NCBI GenBank assembly: GCA_022709425.1
Contig: JAKLIW010000020.1
Span: forward strand, 1-45,108
Direction: 5' to 3'
DNA: 45,108 bases
DNA from: a bacterium
GTDB lineage: Bacteria > UBP6 > UBA1177 > JAKLFG01
The translations under genes and the position numbers were made by a program. Positions 24,910 to 34,312 of this stretch are shown here, piece by piece (position 1 is the first letter of the stretch; every line of letters starts with the position of its first letter). A model generated the notes under the pieces. It searched no databases. It was not told the origin of the DNA and saw only the letters and a program-made list of their open reading frames with translations.

Positions 24910-25513
24910 TACGTATCCGACCGCTACTTTTCTCGATGACGGCGGCGCCGAACCGCTCCGCCATTGACCGCGGGACCGCTATTTCGATACATACCCCTTC
25001 CGCGTCATACTCCTGAGACACTATGGTCGTACCGGGGAACTGTCCCGCCAGATGCATGACCGTACCTACCAGTTCGAACGGACTTCGGAAGGTCAACGGT
25101 ACGGTGACGAGCACCGTGCGCAACGATGCCGTATCCAGCGCGCCGCGCGCCGCAGCGCCGAAAGCGCGGGCAAGGCCGCCGGTACCGAGCTTCACCCCGC
25201 CGAAATAGCGGACCACCGCGCAGACGACATTGAATAGTTCCAGCCGGACCAGTTCCTGATAGATCGGCACGCCGGCCGATCCCGACGGCTCGCCATCATC
25301 GCTGTAACGGAACGAACTTTCGACGCCGTCGCCGAACCGGCAGGCCCAACCGATGTGGGCGGCATCATGAAAGCGCTTGCGCAACAGCGCGACGAACCGT
25401 TCGGCATCGGCGATCGTCGCGGCGGGAGCGGCATGGGCGATGAAACGCGACGCCTTTTCTTTCAGTTCATAGGGGCCGCAGGGATCGGCAAGGGTCCGGT
25501 AGGAATCGGTCAT
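24884..25513 (-). CDS. yigZ: YigZ/IMPACT (UPF0029) family protein
   Basis: A 209-residue cytoplasmic protein. It has the family signature DDGEPSGSAGVPIY and VRYFGGVKLGTGGLARAF (about 72-120), then a C-terminal ferredoxin-like domain (DUF1949 type). The family is conserved and linked to translation stress in eukaryotes (IMPACT), but the bacterial role is not known. Its last residues, GSGNLCD, are encoded by the second copy of the REP-like repeat. The start overlaps the upstream gene by 4 bases (ATGA). It is last in the six-gene operon. Confidence 0.92.
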   Translation of the reverse strand: MTDSYRTLADPCGPYELKEKASRFIAHAAPAATIADAERFVALLRKRFHDAAHIGWACRFGDGVESSFRYSDDGEPSGSAGVPIYQELVRLELFNVVCAVVRYFGGVKLGTGGLARAFGAAARGALDTASLRTVLVTVPLTFRSPFELVGTVMHLAGQFPGTTIVSQEYDAEGVCIEIAVPRSMAERFGAAVIEKSSGRIRMGSGNLCD

Positions 25514-25797
25514 AACTCTTTGAGCGCGTCGCGGACACCCGCCTCTATCCGCTGTTTGAACGGCACGAACAAAAGCGGAATGGTCAGCTCTATCGAAACG
25601 AGTTTATCGGCCACATGGACCTGCGCCCCGACATTTTTTCCTTTGATGATGAAGGTGCAGTCGTTCACCGATTCAACTATCTGGAACTCCTCGCGCGGAA
25701 CCTTGTACTTGAGTTCCCGTTCGATGTGTTCCTCTATCCACTTCCATATCTCGGTACGGTTCTTCCCGGTCTGGTGCTCGAAGTTGAGAGTCGGCAT
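25510..25797 (-). CDS. Polyhydroxyalkanoic acid system family-like protein
   Basis: A 95-residue soluble protein. FIIKGKNVGAQVHVADKLVSIELTIPLLFVPFKQRIEAG resembles the PHA_gran_rgn family (PF09650), small proteins often next to polyhydroxyalkanoate genes but also found alone. No polyhydroxyalkanoate genes are here, so the name does not prove a role. It starts 10 bases after lonB and overlaps yigZ by ATGA. Confidence 0.65.
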   Translation of the reverse strand: MPTLNFEHQTGKNRTEIWKWIEEHIERELKYKVPREEFQIVESVNDCTFIIKGKNVGAQVHVADKLVSIELTIPLLFVPFKQRIEAGVRDALKEL

Positions 25798-25807
25798 GCG
25801 CAGCCCC

Positions 25808-28186
25808 CTACTTGATGCGGTTAAGTTTTCTGATCCGCTGGTCGACCTTGTCGAACAGACTACCGGGGGTGAATTTGCCGCTCTTGAGGCGGTTGCCGGT
25901 CGGCAGGCCGGTGAGGATCTCGATCCCCTCCATGATGGAGGCTATCGCGTAGATGCGGAACTTCTTTTTCTGGACCGCCTGCACCACTTCGTCGGAAAGA
26001 TTCAGGTGCTCCATGTTCTGACGCGGGACGATAACCCCCTGCGTGCCGGTGAGCCCCTTCATCTTGCAGATCTCGAAGAAACCCTCTATCTTCTCGTTCA
26101 CCCCGCCGATAGGCTGTATCTGCCCCAGCTGATTGACCGATCCGGTGACGGCGATCGATTGTTTGATGGGGACCTCGGCAAGCGCCGAAAGAAGCGCGTA
26201 GAGTTCGGTGGAACTGGCGCTGTCGCCCTCCACGCCGCCGTAATTCTGTTCGAAGGTGATCGATGCCGAGAGCGACAGCGGCTTATCCTGCGCGAAGATG
26301 TCGCCGAGGAAACCGGCGAGGATGAGCGCTCCCTTGTCGTGTATCTGACCCGACAGGCGCACCTCGCGGTCGACATTGATGATGCCGGTGCGTCCAGCGA
26401 AGACCCGCGCCGTAATGCGCGACGGTACGCCGAAACTGAAATCGCCGACGCTGTAGACCGCCAGCCCGTTGATCATGCCGATCTTCTCTCCCGCAACGTC
26501 GATGAGGATGATGTCGCGGTCTATAGATTCGTAGTAGTGTTTCTTGAATTTCGCATGACGGCTCTCCTTGATCGCGATCGCCTTGCGGACCGAGTCTTCG
26601 TTGACGATCTTTTTCTTGTCCTTGCGCGCCCAGAAATCGCTCTCGAGGATGATGTCGACCAGATCCGACGCGCCGACGCGGTATTTTTTCTGATCCTCGG
26701 CCTGCCGCGAAGAAAAATGCAGTATGCGGCGCATCGCCGTCACATCGAAGTCGAGCGCACAGTCCTCCTGTACGATACGCGCCATGAACTTCACCAACCC
26801 GTCGGTATTGCGCGGCGTGATGTCGGTGGTCGATTCGAAGTCGGCCTTGACCCGGAAGATGCGGTTGAAATCGTCATCGTAGTTGTAGAGCAGGTGGTAG
26901 AGATAGTCGTCGCCGATCATGATGAGTTTAACGTTCAGCGGTACCGGTTCGGGCTTCGGGAAGATGTTGACGCGGTAACGGAAATCGACGTCAATGTCAT
27001 CCATCTTAAGCAGACGGTTGCGCATTGAACGCTTGAGCGCGGTCCACGCGTAGTAGTTCTTGAGGATGTCGTTGGCCTGCACGATGAGGAAACCGCCGTT
27101 GGCGTAGTGCAACGCGCCCGGTTTCATCTTGGTGAAGTCGGTGAATATCGAGTTGTGGAGTTCTTCATACTCGAAGTAGCCCATGATGTTCTGAAAGGTC
27201 GGATTGGTCTCGTAGATGACCGGGCCGCCCTTGAGATTCTTGTTGTTCACGAGCAGGTTGACCTTATATTCGCGGAAGTCGGGTATCTCGAGATTCTGCG
27301 CCTCGGCCTTGCCTTCATTGATGTCGCGCCAGGTGAAGAAATCCTCGAAGTTGTCGAGCAGATGCTTCTCCAGCGAGTTTATGTGGTCCTGTATCCCGAC
27401 ATTCTTTTTGTATTTTTTGCGCAGTTCGCCGAGCGGCTCGCCGATGATGAGCCGCACCATGCTCTGGCGCAGGGTCGTCATCTTCTCCTTGTATTCCTTC
27501 TCGAGCACCCGCTCGCGGTGGAAGAAGGCGATGAGCTTTTCCTGAAGTTTCTCCTCGTTGACACGGATGCTCTCCCGCTCCTTTTCGCCGAGTTTGTCGA
27601 ATTCTTCCTTGCCGATCGCCTCGCCGCCGACGATGGGATTGATCACGAAGCCGCCCTGCGTCGACTTGATGGTGAAACTGAGTTTTGCCGCCTCCGCTTC
27701 GATGGCGTGGTAGTTGCGCTCACTTTCCTCCTGATACCAGCGGACCACTTCGCCTTTCTTTATCTCGAAGGTCTCGCTCTCGAGTTGACGCGGTATCTGG
27801 TACTGGAAATAGTCGAGCAGATCGGCCATGTCCTTGACAAGCACCTCGCCGGTGCCGTGTGGCATGAGGATGAGCCTCGGTTCATCGGGGATATCGAAGT
27901 TGTGCACATAGCAGATGTCGTCGGGTATCGGCATCTTGCCGGCCATCTTTTCGAGGTATTTCTTGACGCTCGAGGTCTTGCCGGTCCCCGGATCACCCGC
28001 CACATAGATGTTGAAGCCCTTCATTTTTATCGAGACGCCGAAATCTATCGCCTCGAACCCCTTTTCCTGACAGAAGGACTGGGATCCCGGCGCGATCTGG
28101 CGGGCCGTCAACCGTTCATACTTTTCAAGTTTGGGATAATAACGAAGCCGTTCCGGCGGCACGGCGAGTTTGATGGGATCACGCAT
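25808..28186 (-). CDS. LonB-like ATP-dependent protease
   Basis: A 792-residue protein of the Lon-like AAA family (AAA_32 followed by Lon_C). It has Walker A GDPGTGKT (64-71), a long coiled-coil insert (about 180-270) and a C-terminal serine protease domain with the Ser-Lys dyad S656 (EGDSASS) and K699 (VNEKIEG), 43 residues apart as in Lon. The N-terminal LAN substrate domain of classical Lon is missing. No membrane segment is seen, unlike archaeal LonB. The ATG at 28186 has AAGGAG six bases before it; the ATG at 28192 lies too close to that site. It is the fourth gene of a six-gene operon. Confidence 0.92.
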   Translation of the reverse strand: MRDPIKLAVPPERLRYYPKLEKYERLTARQIAPGSQSFCQEKGFEAIDFGVSIKMKGFNIYVAGDPGTGKTSSVKKYLEKMAGKMPIPDDICYVHNFDIPDEPRLILMPHGTGEVLVKDMADLLDYFQYQIPRQLESETFEIKKGEVVRWYQEESERNYHAIEAEAAKLSFTIKSTQGGFVINPIVGGEAIGKEEFDKLGEKERESIRVNEEKLQEKLIAFFHRERVLEKEYKEKMTTLRQSMVRLIIGEPLGELRKKYKKNVGIQDHINSLEKHLLDNFEDFFTWRDINEGKAEAQNLEIPDFREYKVNLLVNNKNLKGGPVIYETNPTFQNIMGYFEYEELHNSIFTDFTKMKPGALHYANGGFLIVQANDILKNYYAWTALKRSMRNRLLKMDDIDVDFRYRVNIFPKPEPVPLNVKLIMIGDDYLYHLLYNYDDDFNRIFRVKADFESTTDITPRNTDGLVKFMARIVQEDCALDFDVTAMRRILHFSSRQAEDQKKYRVGASDLVDIILESDFWARKDKKKIVNEDSVRKAIAIKESRHAKFKKHYYESIDRDIILIDVAGEKIGMINGLAVYSVGDFSFGVPSRITARVFAGRTGIINVDREVRLSGQIHDKGALILAGFLGDIFAQDKPLSLSASITFEQNYGGVEGDSASSTELYALLSALAEVPIKQSIAVTGSVNQLGQIQPIGGVNEKIEGFFEICKMKGLTGTQGVIVPRQNMEHLNLSDEVVQAVQKKKFRIYAIASIMEGIEILTGLPTGNRLKSGKFTPGSLFDKVDQRIRKLNRIK

Positions 28187-28196
28187 CGGCATCTCC

Positions 28197-29147
28197 TTAT
28201 TGGGGGTTCGTCGGATCATCAGTCTGGACCGTCGCGGCCTCCGATTGCGTTATGAGGCCGGCGCGCACAAGCCGGTCGGTGTCGGCAGGTTCTCCCGTGT
28301 CGAAAAGGTACAGTTCGCTCAGCAGAAAGACCTTATGGCGAGCCGCGCGGGTGTTCACCTCGTGGATCGCAGTGTCGCTTTTGGGCCGGGCGATGAACAC
28401 TGCGGCCAACACCGCCGCCGTCATGAACAGCGCCGCGCCGCGCAGGAGAAGCGCCGCGACGAGGTCGCGGGGTGCGGCGCTCCAGATGCCGCGGTCGGTC
28501 GTCAATGAACCGCTTTTTATCAGCTCCGCCATTCTCACCAAAAAATCAAAAAGGTCCCGATCCTGCGTGGAATAGCTGTAGAAAAGCGTTTTGCGGTCAA
28601 GGGGAAAACTGACCTCGATAAGCATCTCGATGGGAGAAAAGAGTGCGTCCCGAACCTGTTTCAGCATTTTATGATCGTGTTCGAAACGGTCGCGGAACGC
28701 ATTGAAGCGGGCCGCATCAAGCGGTTTCGCGCCGGGATCCTCCCGCATATCGTCCTTTACGGCAAATTGATAGTGCCCTTTCGAAAGAGCCAACACATCA
28801 AGGAGATAAAGCCGCATGGATGCCGAGATGATACGGGAATAGAGAATAAGCGGCACATGCCCCTCTTCCATCAGTATGTCCAAGCAGCTTTTCATCACTT
28901 TCGATTGTTTCTTAAGGGCGTCCCGCACCGTCTCATGGCGCAAGATCCCGGCATCAAGCATCAATTCCACTGCATGTTCGGCGTTGTTGATTCCTCGCTT
29001 GTGCGCGCCGGTCATCACCCCTTCCCGGAAGGAAAAGTCCCACTGTTCTTTCCCCGCAATCACTGCGAGCATGCCGGTCATTTCGCCCGCCGCTATCTCT
29101 TCCCACACATTCCCGATAGCACCGGGGTTCAATTCTCCCGACAGCAT
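28197..29147 (-). CDS. DUF4388 (PATAN) domain protein with one membrane segment
   Basis: A 316-residue protein. The first 140 residues fit the DUF4388/PATAN pattern (TGMLAVIAGKEQWDFSFREGVMTGAH), a domain of bacterial signalling and motility proteins. A helical region follows, then one membrane segment at about 235-255 (LLLRGAALFMTAAVLAAVFIA) and a 60-residue tail. There are no enzyme motifs. It has a strong GGAGGATG site and starts 16 bases after the TPR-like membrane protein gene. It is probably a scaffold on the cytoplasmic face. Confidence 0.78.
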   Translation of the reverse strand: MLSGELNPGAIGNVWEEIAAGEMTGMLAVIAGKEQWDFSFREGVMTGAHKRGINNAEHAVELMLDAGILRHETVRDALKKQSKVMKSCLDILMEEGHVPLILYSRIISASMRLYLLDVLALSKGHYQFAVKDDMREDPGAKPLDAARFNAFRDRFEHDHKMLKQVRDALFSPIEMLIEVSFPLDRKTLFYSYSTQDRDLFDFLVRMAELIKSGSLTTDRGIWSAAPRDLVAALLLRGAALFMTAAVLAAVFIARPKSDTAIHEVNTRAARHKVFLLSELYLFDTGEPADTDRLVRAGLITQSEAATVQTDDPTNPQ

Positions 29148-29163
29148 GACATCCTCCGGCTAC

Positions 29164-30936
29164 TCATTCGTTATGGGCGACACGCCATGTTCGGAACATG
29201 CTCAACAGCCACAGCAGAACGATGAACGCCACGCCGATCAGTTTCAGTAGGGCGGGAAAAGATCCCATGAGCGCGACATACGAAAAGAGGTACGGCAACA
29301 GGAAAAGTATCGCAAGGAACAGCGATGCCGCCGTGTAAAAAACACCTTCGACAATATGGTCGTTATAGATCATTCCCGTCCCCGGCATCACGAAGGCCAT
29401 ACTGATAGACACGATCCGCCGCCGCGCCGACCACTGCTCACGCCGCAATGCATGGGCGCGCTGTTCCTCCGAGCCGATGAGGTTCTTCCCCGCTTTTATC
29501 ACGCGGCAGGTCAGGCATACTTCGTCGTCCGAACCGCCACATTCTTCGCAAATGATATCCCCGCACTCGACGCACCGGGATATGGCGATGCGTGCGGCGC
29601 CGAGACCCCAAAGAAAGGCGGATATCAACAGCAGGAGTATCGTGGCGATCGCCCGGCGAACGAGCGGATCGCTGAAAAACCCCGCTGAAGAAGACGGTGC
29701 GGAAACCGCCCGGTAAAAATCGTAGGGTCGCGGCAGGACCAGAACGGGGTAGTTGAAACTCTTTCGGCCGGCCAAGGCTATGGCGCGCATTTCAACCTGT
29801 TCGGCATCCTTGATGCTTCCTTCGGCATAGAGGGCGCGGCTCATATTAAAAAGATATTCGGGGCGTTCATCGATCTTTGACGCCTCGATGAAAAGCTTGC
29901 GCGATCCCTCGCGGTCACCGCGTTCTCCCGCACAGATGCCCCGCAGGTTCATCACCAGAGCGATACGGCGGGGATCGCGGATCTGTTGCGCGTAGGAGGC
30001 GAAAAGCGTGTCGGCCCGCTCGAACCGTCCGTCATATAACGATTGGATGCCGCGAGCGAAGATCGTTTCGGGCATACCGTTATCAACAGTGAGCCTATCG
30101 GCGAACGGGGGATCATAGACGGTGCGGTACAATGCGGCGGCTTCAGGCCTTCCCGCGGGAGCGACCGAGGCTAACAGGTCAAGAGAAACGCTGGCGGTCA
30201 GATACGACAGGAACAGGAGCATCAGCGTCGCCAATTCACGGTATTTCATGATACGGTAACAGAAGAACATCCAGAGGATGAAGAACAGTTCAAGTCCGAT
30301 GACCTTCTTCGCCGCTAAAAACATTCCGGAAAGAAGGATAACGATCCCGATGACCATGTGAAAAAGCGAAAAGGAACCGACATGTGAATACAAGTGGGCT
30401 AGAGATCGACCGTATCTCATTCCCATAGCAAGAACGAGTACGATGAACAACGATCCCGTAAAGAAGATCACCACGCGGCAGAGAGCCCCGAGAAAGGCAT
30501 CGCGCGACGGCGTCCTCAGCGAGGTCTCGGCGAACTTCAGAAACGAAGAGAACAGCAGCGCGATGTCGCCGGGACGATTATTGAGTACGGAAGAGAACCG
30601 ATTAAGATGCGCTTCCGGCAGATCGGGGGAGAATCGTACCGCATATTCGGCCATGATAAGTTGTTTGGAGGAAGGCATCTCGGCCGATTCGCGGATCAGC
30701 CAGAGCGAGCAGGCGAAGCAATTGGGATAGTTCAACGTGCGGAACTTGCCGTACAGATCGGTGAGGTTCCGCACCAGTCGATCGTCATCGACCTCGGCTA
30801 GGCCGGCCTGCGTCTGGTTCTTGAAGAACTCCGGGGTGAAAAGCGGCGCGGTCCCCTCGGCCGCCGCGAGCGGAATCGGAAGGCCGATCAACGAAAGGAA
30901 TAGGATCGCCGTCAGGATGCCGAGGAGTGTACGCAT
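29164..30936 (-). CDS. Multi-pass membrane protein with TPR-like region and zinc-ribbon motif
   Basis: A 590-residue protein of no recognised family. It has a signal peptide (ends about residue 26), a helical soluble part, four or five membrane segments (about 150-280), a TPR-like helical-repeat region (about 310-420: ARGIQSLYDGRFERADTLFASYAQQI), another membrane segment, a four-Cys-pair zinc motif CVECGDIICEECGG...CLTC (about 480-505) and two or three C-terminal membrane segments. The start ATG overlaps the upstream stop (TGATG). The zinc site beside membrane helices suggests binding of a partner, but no function can be assigned. Confidence 0.72.
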   Translation of the reverse strand: MRTLLGILTAILFLSLIGLPIPLAAAEGTAPLFTPEFFKNQTQAGLAEVDDDRLVRNLTDLYGKFRTLNYPNCFACSLWLIRESAEMPSSKQLIMAEYAVRFSPDLPEAHLNRFSSVLNNRPGDIALLFSSFLKFAETSLRTPSRDAFLGALCRVVIFFTGSLFIVLVLAMGMRYGRSLAHLYSHVGSFSLFHMVIGIVILLSGMFLAAKKVIGLELFFILWMFFCYRIMKYRELATLMLLFLSYLTASVSLDLLASVAPAGRPEAAALYRTVYDPPFADRLTVDNGMPETIFARGIQSLYDGRFERADTLFASYAQQIRDPRRIALVMNLRGICAGERGDREGSRKLFIEASKIDERPEYLFNMSRALYAEGSIKDAEQVEMRAIALAGRKSFNYPVLVLPRPYDFYRAVSAPSSSAGFFSDPLVRRAIATILLLLISAFLWGLGAARIAISRCVECGDIICEECGGSDDEVCLTCRVIKAGKNLIGSEEQRAHALRREQWSARRRIVSISMAFVMPGTGMIYNDHIVEGVFYTAASLFLAILFLLPYLFSYVALMGSFPALLKLIGVAFIVLLWLLSMFRTWRVAHNE

Positions 30937-31760
30937 CAGATCGCCCCCGTCGCAACCGGATTGTCGGGATAACTGATCCAGTCGCTCCAGCTCCCGGCAT
31001 AGAGACGAGCCGAAACCCCGACCTCGCGTAGGGCAAGCAGGGTATTGCAGGAGGTGACCCCTGATCCGCAGTAAACGATAAGTTCTTTCTTCTCCGTCGT
31101 GTAGGGGGCGTATAAAAGGGAGATGTCGGCCGCCGAACGCAACCGTTTCGAATCGTCGAAGTTTTGCTCCCACGGCACATTGACCGCGCCGGGGATGTGA
31201 CCCGCGACCTTATCTATCGGTTCAACCGCGCCACGGAATCGCTCCGGCGACCGGACATCGATGAGCACCGCGTCCTGCGCCGCACGATGCTTCCGCACCG
31301 CTACAACATCCAGTATCAATGCGTTATCCTCGCGGGGCTGGTAACGGGTCGGTTTGCGGTTCGGCAACGTGCGGGTGACCGGAAAACCGGCCGTGAGCCA
31401 CCCCTCGATATGGCCGTCGAGCACGCAAGCGTCGCGGTGGCCGATGAGATTCAGCAACAGCACCAACCGCGCCGCATACATGCCGTAGGCGATCACGGTA
31501 GTGTCGGCGGTAAGGCCGTTGGTCCCCATCACCTGCGCGAACTGCGCGAGGTCAGGGAGCGGATGTCGGCCGCCGTGGCGTTCCTTGGGCCCCGAAAGCA
31601 CTTCTTCGCCGTCAATGAACACGGCGCCCGGTATGTGGTTGGCGAGGTATTGGGTGAGTCCGAAGGTAAGGTCGGCCAAATCGCCGCGACAGTCCGCCAC
31701 CAGCGTTGTATCGGCATGCAAGCGTCCCTGCAACTCCTGCGGCGTCATAAAACTGCGCAT
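30936..31760 (-). CDS. sseA: Thiosulfate/3-mercaptopyruvate sulfurtransferase
   Basis: A 274-residue two-rhodanese-domain enzyme. The C-terminal domain holds the active loop CGSGVTS with C231, whose sequence is that of mercaptopyruvate sulfurtransferase (CGSGVT) rather than thiosulfate rhodanese (CRKGVT). The N-terminal domain lacks a catalytic cysteine (IAYGMYAARL), as usual. It transfers sulfane sulfur from mercaptopyruvate or thiosulfate. It is the first gene of a six-gene minus operon, with GGAGGACC before the ATG, and overlaps the next gene by TGATG. Confidence 0.9.
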   Translation of the reverse strand: MRSFMTPQELQGRLHADTTLVADCRGDLADLTFGLTQYLANHIPGAVFIDGEEVLSGPKERHGGRHPLPDLAQFAQVMGTNGLTADTTVIAYGMYAARLVLLLNLIGHRDACVLDGHIEGWLTAGFPVTRTLPNRKPTRYQPREDNALILDVVAVRKHRAAQDAVLIDVRSPERFRGAVEPIDKVAGHIPGAVNVPWEQNFDDSKRLRSAADISLLYAPYTTEKKELIVYCGSGVTSCNTLLALREVGVSARLYAGSWSDWISYPDNPVATGAI

Positions 31761-31785
31761 CGGGTCCTCCGGCCTTCGGTGAGGG

Positions 31786-31814
31786 ACTCTACCCCGCGTC
31801 GCGTCTCAAATCAA
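31786..31814 (-). promoter_or_regulatory. Promoter of the sulfurtransferase-LonB-YigZ operon
   Basis: Minus strand TTGATT (31809-31814), 17 bases, TAGAGT (31786-31791), about 25 bases before the ATG. All six genes to 24884 are overlapping or spaced by at most 16 bases. Confidence 0.55.
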
Positions 31815-31840
31815 CTTTTTCGCGCACGCGCGAACAGCTC

Positions 31841-31868
31841 TTGACAAATGTCGGCGAAAGGCTAGCAT
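31841..31868 (+). promoter_or_regulatory. Promoter of the secreted propeller protein gene
   Basis: TTGACA (31841-31846), 16 bases, TAGCAT (31863-31868), giving a leader of about 45 bases. Confidence 0.6.
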
Positions 31869-31918
31869 GACGTTCATTGTTGGTGCCGATGAAAACATCT
31901 TTTTCCGGAGGTTCTTTT

Positions 31919-33310
31919 ATGCGTTCTTTTCTTGCCGCATCCCTCCTGTTTGCCGCCGCCACTCTCTCCGCTTGGGAGTGGTTCGTCATGCGACCGGCCG
32001 AGTTCATCACGGCGACCCCCGCCCTCATCGAGGTCGGTTTTCCCACGGTCGGCATACAGACCGGCTCCGCCGACGACGGACAGGGCGGGTCGAAGGGTTA
32101 CTGTCTTTTCATGCAGGACGGCCATAATTGGAACACCTGCGCGCCGGCGCTGGGCGGCGACATGAGCTTCATCGTCAAGGCGCAGTTCCGCGATCCCTTC
32201 AAACTGTACGGCGTCCAGTTCTCGATACAGGGATTCAACTCCATCATCCAGTTCGTGCACGTCGATAATTTTCAGACCGTCTACGCGACCTACACCTTCG
32301 ACAGCGGCAGCGCCACGACCGACATGACCGTCTCGGAATGGCCCGCCGCCTTCCAGTATCGTGACGGCAAGTTCTGGCTCGGCAACAAGACCGGCAAGAT
32401 ACTCATATCGACCGACGAAGGCGTTTCGTGGGCCGCCAAGACCGTCACCACCGACACCGCGGTCGAGATCACCTCGATACGGATGCTCGACGCGCTCAAC
32501 GGCTGGGCGACCGGCGGTCTGATCAGTTCCGACAGCTCGGTGCAACCGACACTCACGATGGAATCAAAGGGCGGTCTGTGGGAAACTGCCGACGGCGGCG
32601 AGACCTGGACCGCGGTCGTTGAAGGACTCGCCATCCTTCCGGCCGAAGCGGTCAAAGATGCGAACGGCAAATGGTATATGCGGATGCAGGACGCATCCAA
32701 CATCGAAACCGCCGACCCGATGGGCAATCAAGGGGACACGCTCACTCCGGAAACGAAACTCATCTACTCCACCGACAACTTCGCCTCATTCTCCGCATGG
32801 AGCGCCGAGACCTACGACATGACCGTCAACGGCGAGAAATTCGATTCGTTCAACGTCCCGGGACTGGGGGTGACCGACGATCTGAGCGAGGTCTGGATCG
32901 GCGGTTTCATCGTCGCGGGGCTCAGTGGCACGCCGGTATCGATATCGTCGAACGACGGCGGCGCGACCTGGACCAAGAAACAGATGCCGCAGGGGGCGCT
33001 CGGTTTCAAGCTGTTCAATTTCAAGGATCCCGACCACGTTTATGCCGTGGGCGGCCAGAAGAACATCTTTAAATACGGCGACCAGAACGAGAACTGGGTC
33101 TACCAGCCCGACGAGGACCCGGCCACCGACGATGAACAGTCCGATGAGAGCGTGACCGACGACACGACCGCCGACACCGTCGTGACCGACGGCACCACGA
33201 CCGACACCGGCACCATCACCGACGATACGACGACCGACACCGGCACGACCGACGACAGCGACATGCTGTTGGAGGAAGAATCTGCCTGCGGCTGCACACT
33301 GGTTTTCTGA
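31919..33310 (+). CDS. Secreted BNR/Ycf48-like beta-propeller protein with Thr/Asp tail
   Basis: A 463-residue protein with a signal peptide (MRSFLAASLLFAAATLSAW). About residues 25-400 contain propeller-type repeats of the BNR/Ycf48 kind: ILISTDEGVSWAAK, LWETADGGETWTAVV, SISSNDGGATWTKK, each an Asp-box-like turn. A low-complexity Thr/Asp tail of about 65 residues follows, and the chain ends LLEEESACGCTLVF. The tail and terminal Cys pair are like those of some deltaproteobacterial surface proteins, but the usual hydrophobic segment and arginines of a sorting signal are missing. Strong CGGAGG site. Function unknown; a cell-surface or exported role is likely. Confidence 0.82.
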   Translation: MRSFLAASLLFAAATLSAWEWFVMRPAEFITATPALIEVGFPTVGIQTGSADDGQGGSKGYCLFMQDGHNWNTCAPALGGDMSFIVKAQFRDPFKLYGVQFSIQGFNSIIQFVHVDNFQTVYATYTFDSGSATTDMTVSEWPAAFQYRDGKFWLGNKTGKILISTDEGVSWAAKTVTTDTAVEITSIRMLDALNGWATGGLISSDSSVQPTLTMESKGGLWETADGGETWTAVVEGLAILPAEAVKDANGKWYMRMQDASNIETADPMGNQGDTLTPETKLIYSTDNFASFSAWSAETYDMTVNGEKFDSFNVPGLGVTDDLSEVWIGGFIVAGLSGTPVSISSNDGGATWTKKQMPQGALGFKLFNFKDPDHVYAVGGQKNIFKYGDQNENWVYQPDEDPATDDEQSDESVTDDTTADTVVTDGTTTDTGTITDDTTTDTGTTDDSDMLLEEESACGCTLVF

Positions 33311-33371
33311 CCGTTCCCGCAACATAGTTTAGCAAAATTATGCATCATTGTTATAAAGTTATATGAAAGTC

Positions 33372-33400
33372 TTGACTAATTATAAAAAAATATTCATACT
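33372..33400 (+). promoter_or_regulatory. Promoter of the HD hydrolase gene, predicted leaderless
   Basis: TTGACT (33372-33377), 17 bases, CATACT (33395-33400). The ATG at 33407 begins six bases after the -10 element, so the transcript should start at or next to it. No Shine-Dalgarno sequence is present. Confidence 0.55.
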
Positions 33401-33406
33401 GCTTTC

Positions 33407-34312
33407 ATGAATATCGCGGCTCCCGAACAAAATCACCAATTGGCCAAACTGGTCGACATGGATGATCCGCAGGCCATTCTGACCGAGGTCGAAACGATCG
33501 TCCGGCTCATCCATCCGAATTTCAACACGGCATTCCTGCGCCGCGCATACGGCGATGTTCTGAAGATGTTCGCGGGCGAGTTCCCCGGCTACCGCGCCTG
33601 CAATACCGAATACCACGATCTCAAACACACCACTGACGCGACCCTCGCGATGACCCGGCTCATCCACGGCGCGGTCATGGAGGGCAACCCGATATCGGCG
33701 CGCAATGTCGAACTCGCCATCGCCTCGACCCTGTTCCACGACATCGGCTACATTCAGAACGAAGGGGACGACGGCACCGGCGCGAAGTACACCAAAAGTC
33801 ATATCGAGCGGAGCGCCGATTTCCTTACCGATTACTTCCACGCCGCCGGGTTCCCCGACGATGACGCGACCGACGGCCGCGATATGCTCGCCTGCACCGG
33901 ACTCACCGTCCGCATCGGCGAGATCCGTTTCCGTTCGTTCGAGATAAAGATGCTCGGGATGATGCTCGGCACCGCCGACCTGCTCGGTCAGATGGCCGAC
34001 CGTACCTACCTCGAGAAGCTCTCGTTCCTCTACCGCGAGTTCAAGGAGGCGGAGGTCCCCGGCTTCAACGAAGAGATAGATATGTATGTCAATACGCTCG
34101 GCTTCTATGAACTCACCAAGAAACGGTTTGCCCATGATCTGGGCGGCGTCAATCGTTTCATGCGGGCCCATTTTCATGAGCGGTGGGGGGTCGATTCAGA
34201 TCTCTATGCCGCCGCCATCGAACGGCAAATGGACTATCTGCGCGCGGTGCTCGAAAGATATCGCCCCGATTATCGCAACTATCTGCGCCGCTGGCAGTAT
34301 CTCAAGAAATAG
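33407..34312 (+). CDS. HD-domain metal-dependent phosphohydrolase
   Basis: A 301-residue cytoplasmic protein with an HD-type metal site: YHDLKHT (H70, H74) and FHDIGYIQ (H111, D112). The spacing recalls cyclic-nucleotide phosphodiesterases, and [16 protein letters not shown] is similar to PDEase catalytic motifs. Substrate unknown; cyclic nucleotide or (p)ppGpp-type hydrolysis is possible. The 3' end overlaps phoR by 11 bases on the other strand. The gene may be read from a leaderless mRNA. Confidence 0.82.
   Translation: MNIAAPEQNHQLAKLVDMDDPQAILTEVETIVRLIHPNFNTAFLRRAYGDVLKMFAGEFPGYRACNTEYHDLKHTTDATLAMTRLIHGAVMEGNPISARNVELAIASTLFHDIGYIQNEGDDGTGAKYTKSHIERSADFLTDYFHAAGFPDDDATDGRDMLACTGLTVRIGEIRFRSFEIKMLGMMLGTADLLGQMADRTYLEKLSFLYREFKEAEVPGFNEEIDMYVNTLGFYELTKKRFAHDLGGVNRFMRAHFHERWGVDSDLYAAAIERQMDYLRAVLERYRPDYRNYLRRWQYLKK

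Noticed and set aside
25355..27028. Long open frame (557 codons) on the plus strand opposite lonB
   Set aside because: Antisense shadow of the protease gene; no family pattern and no ribosome site.
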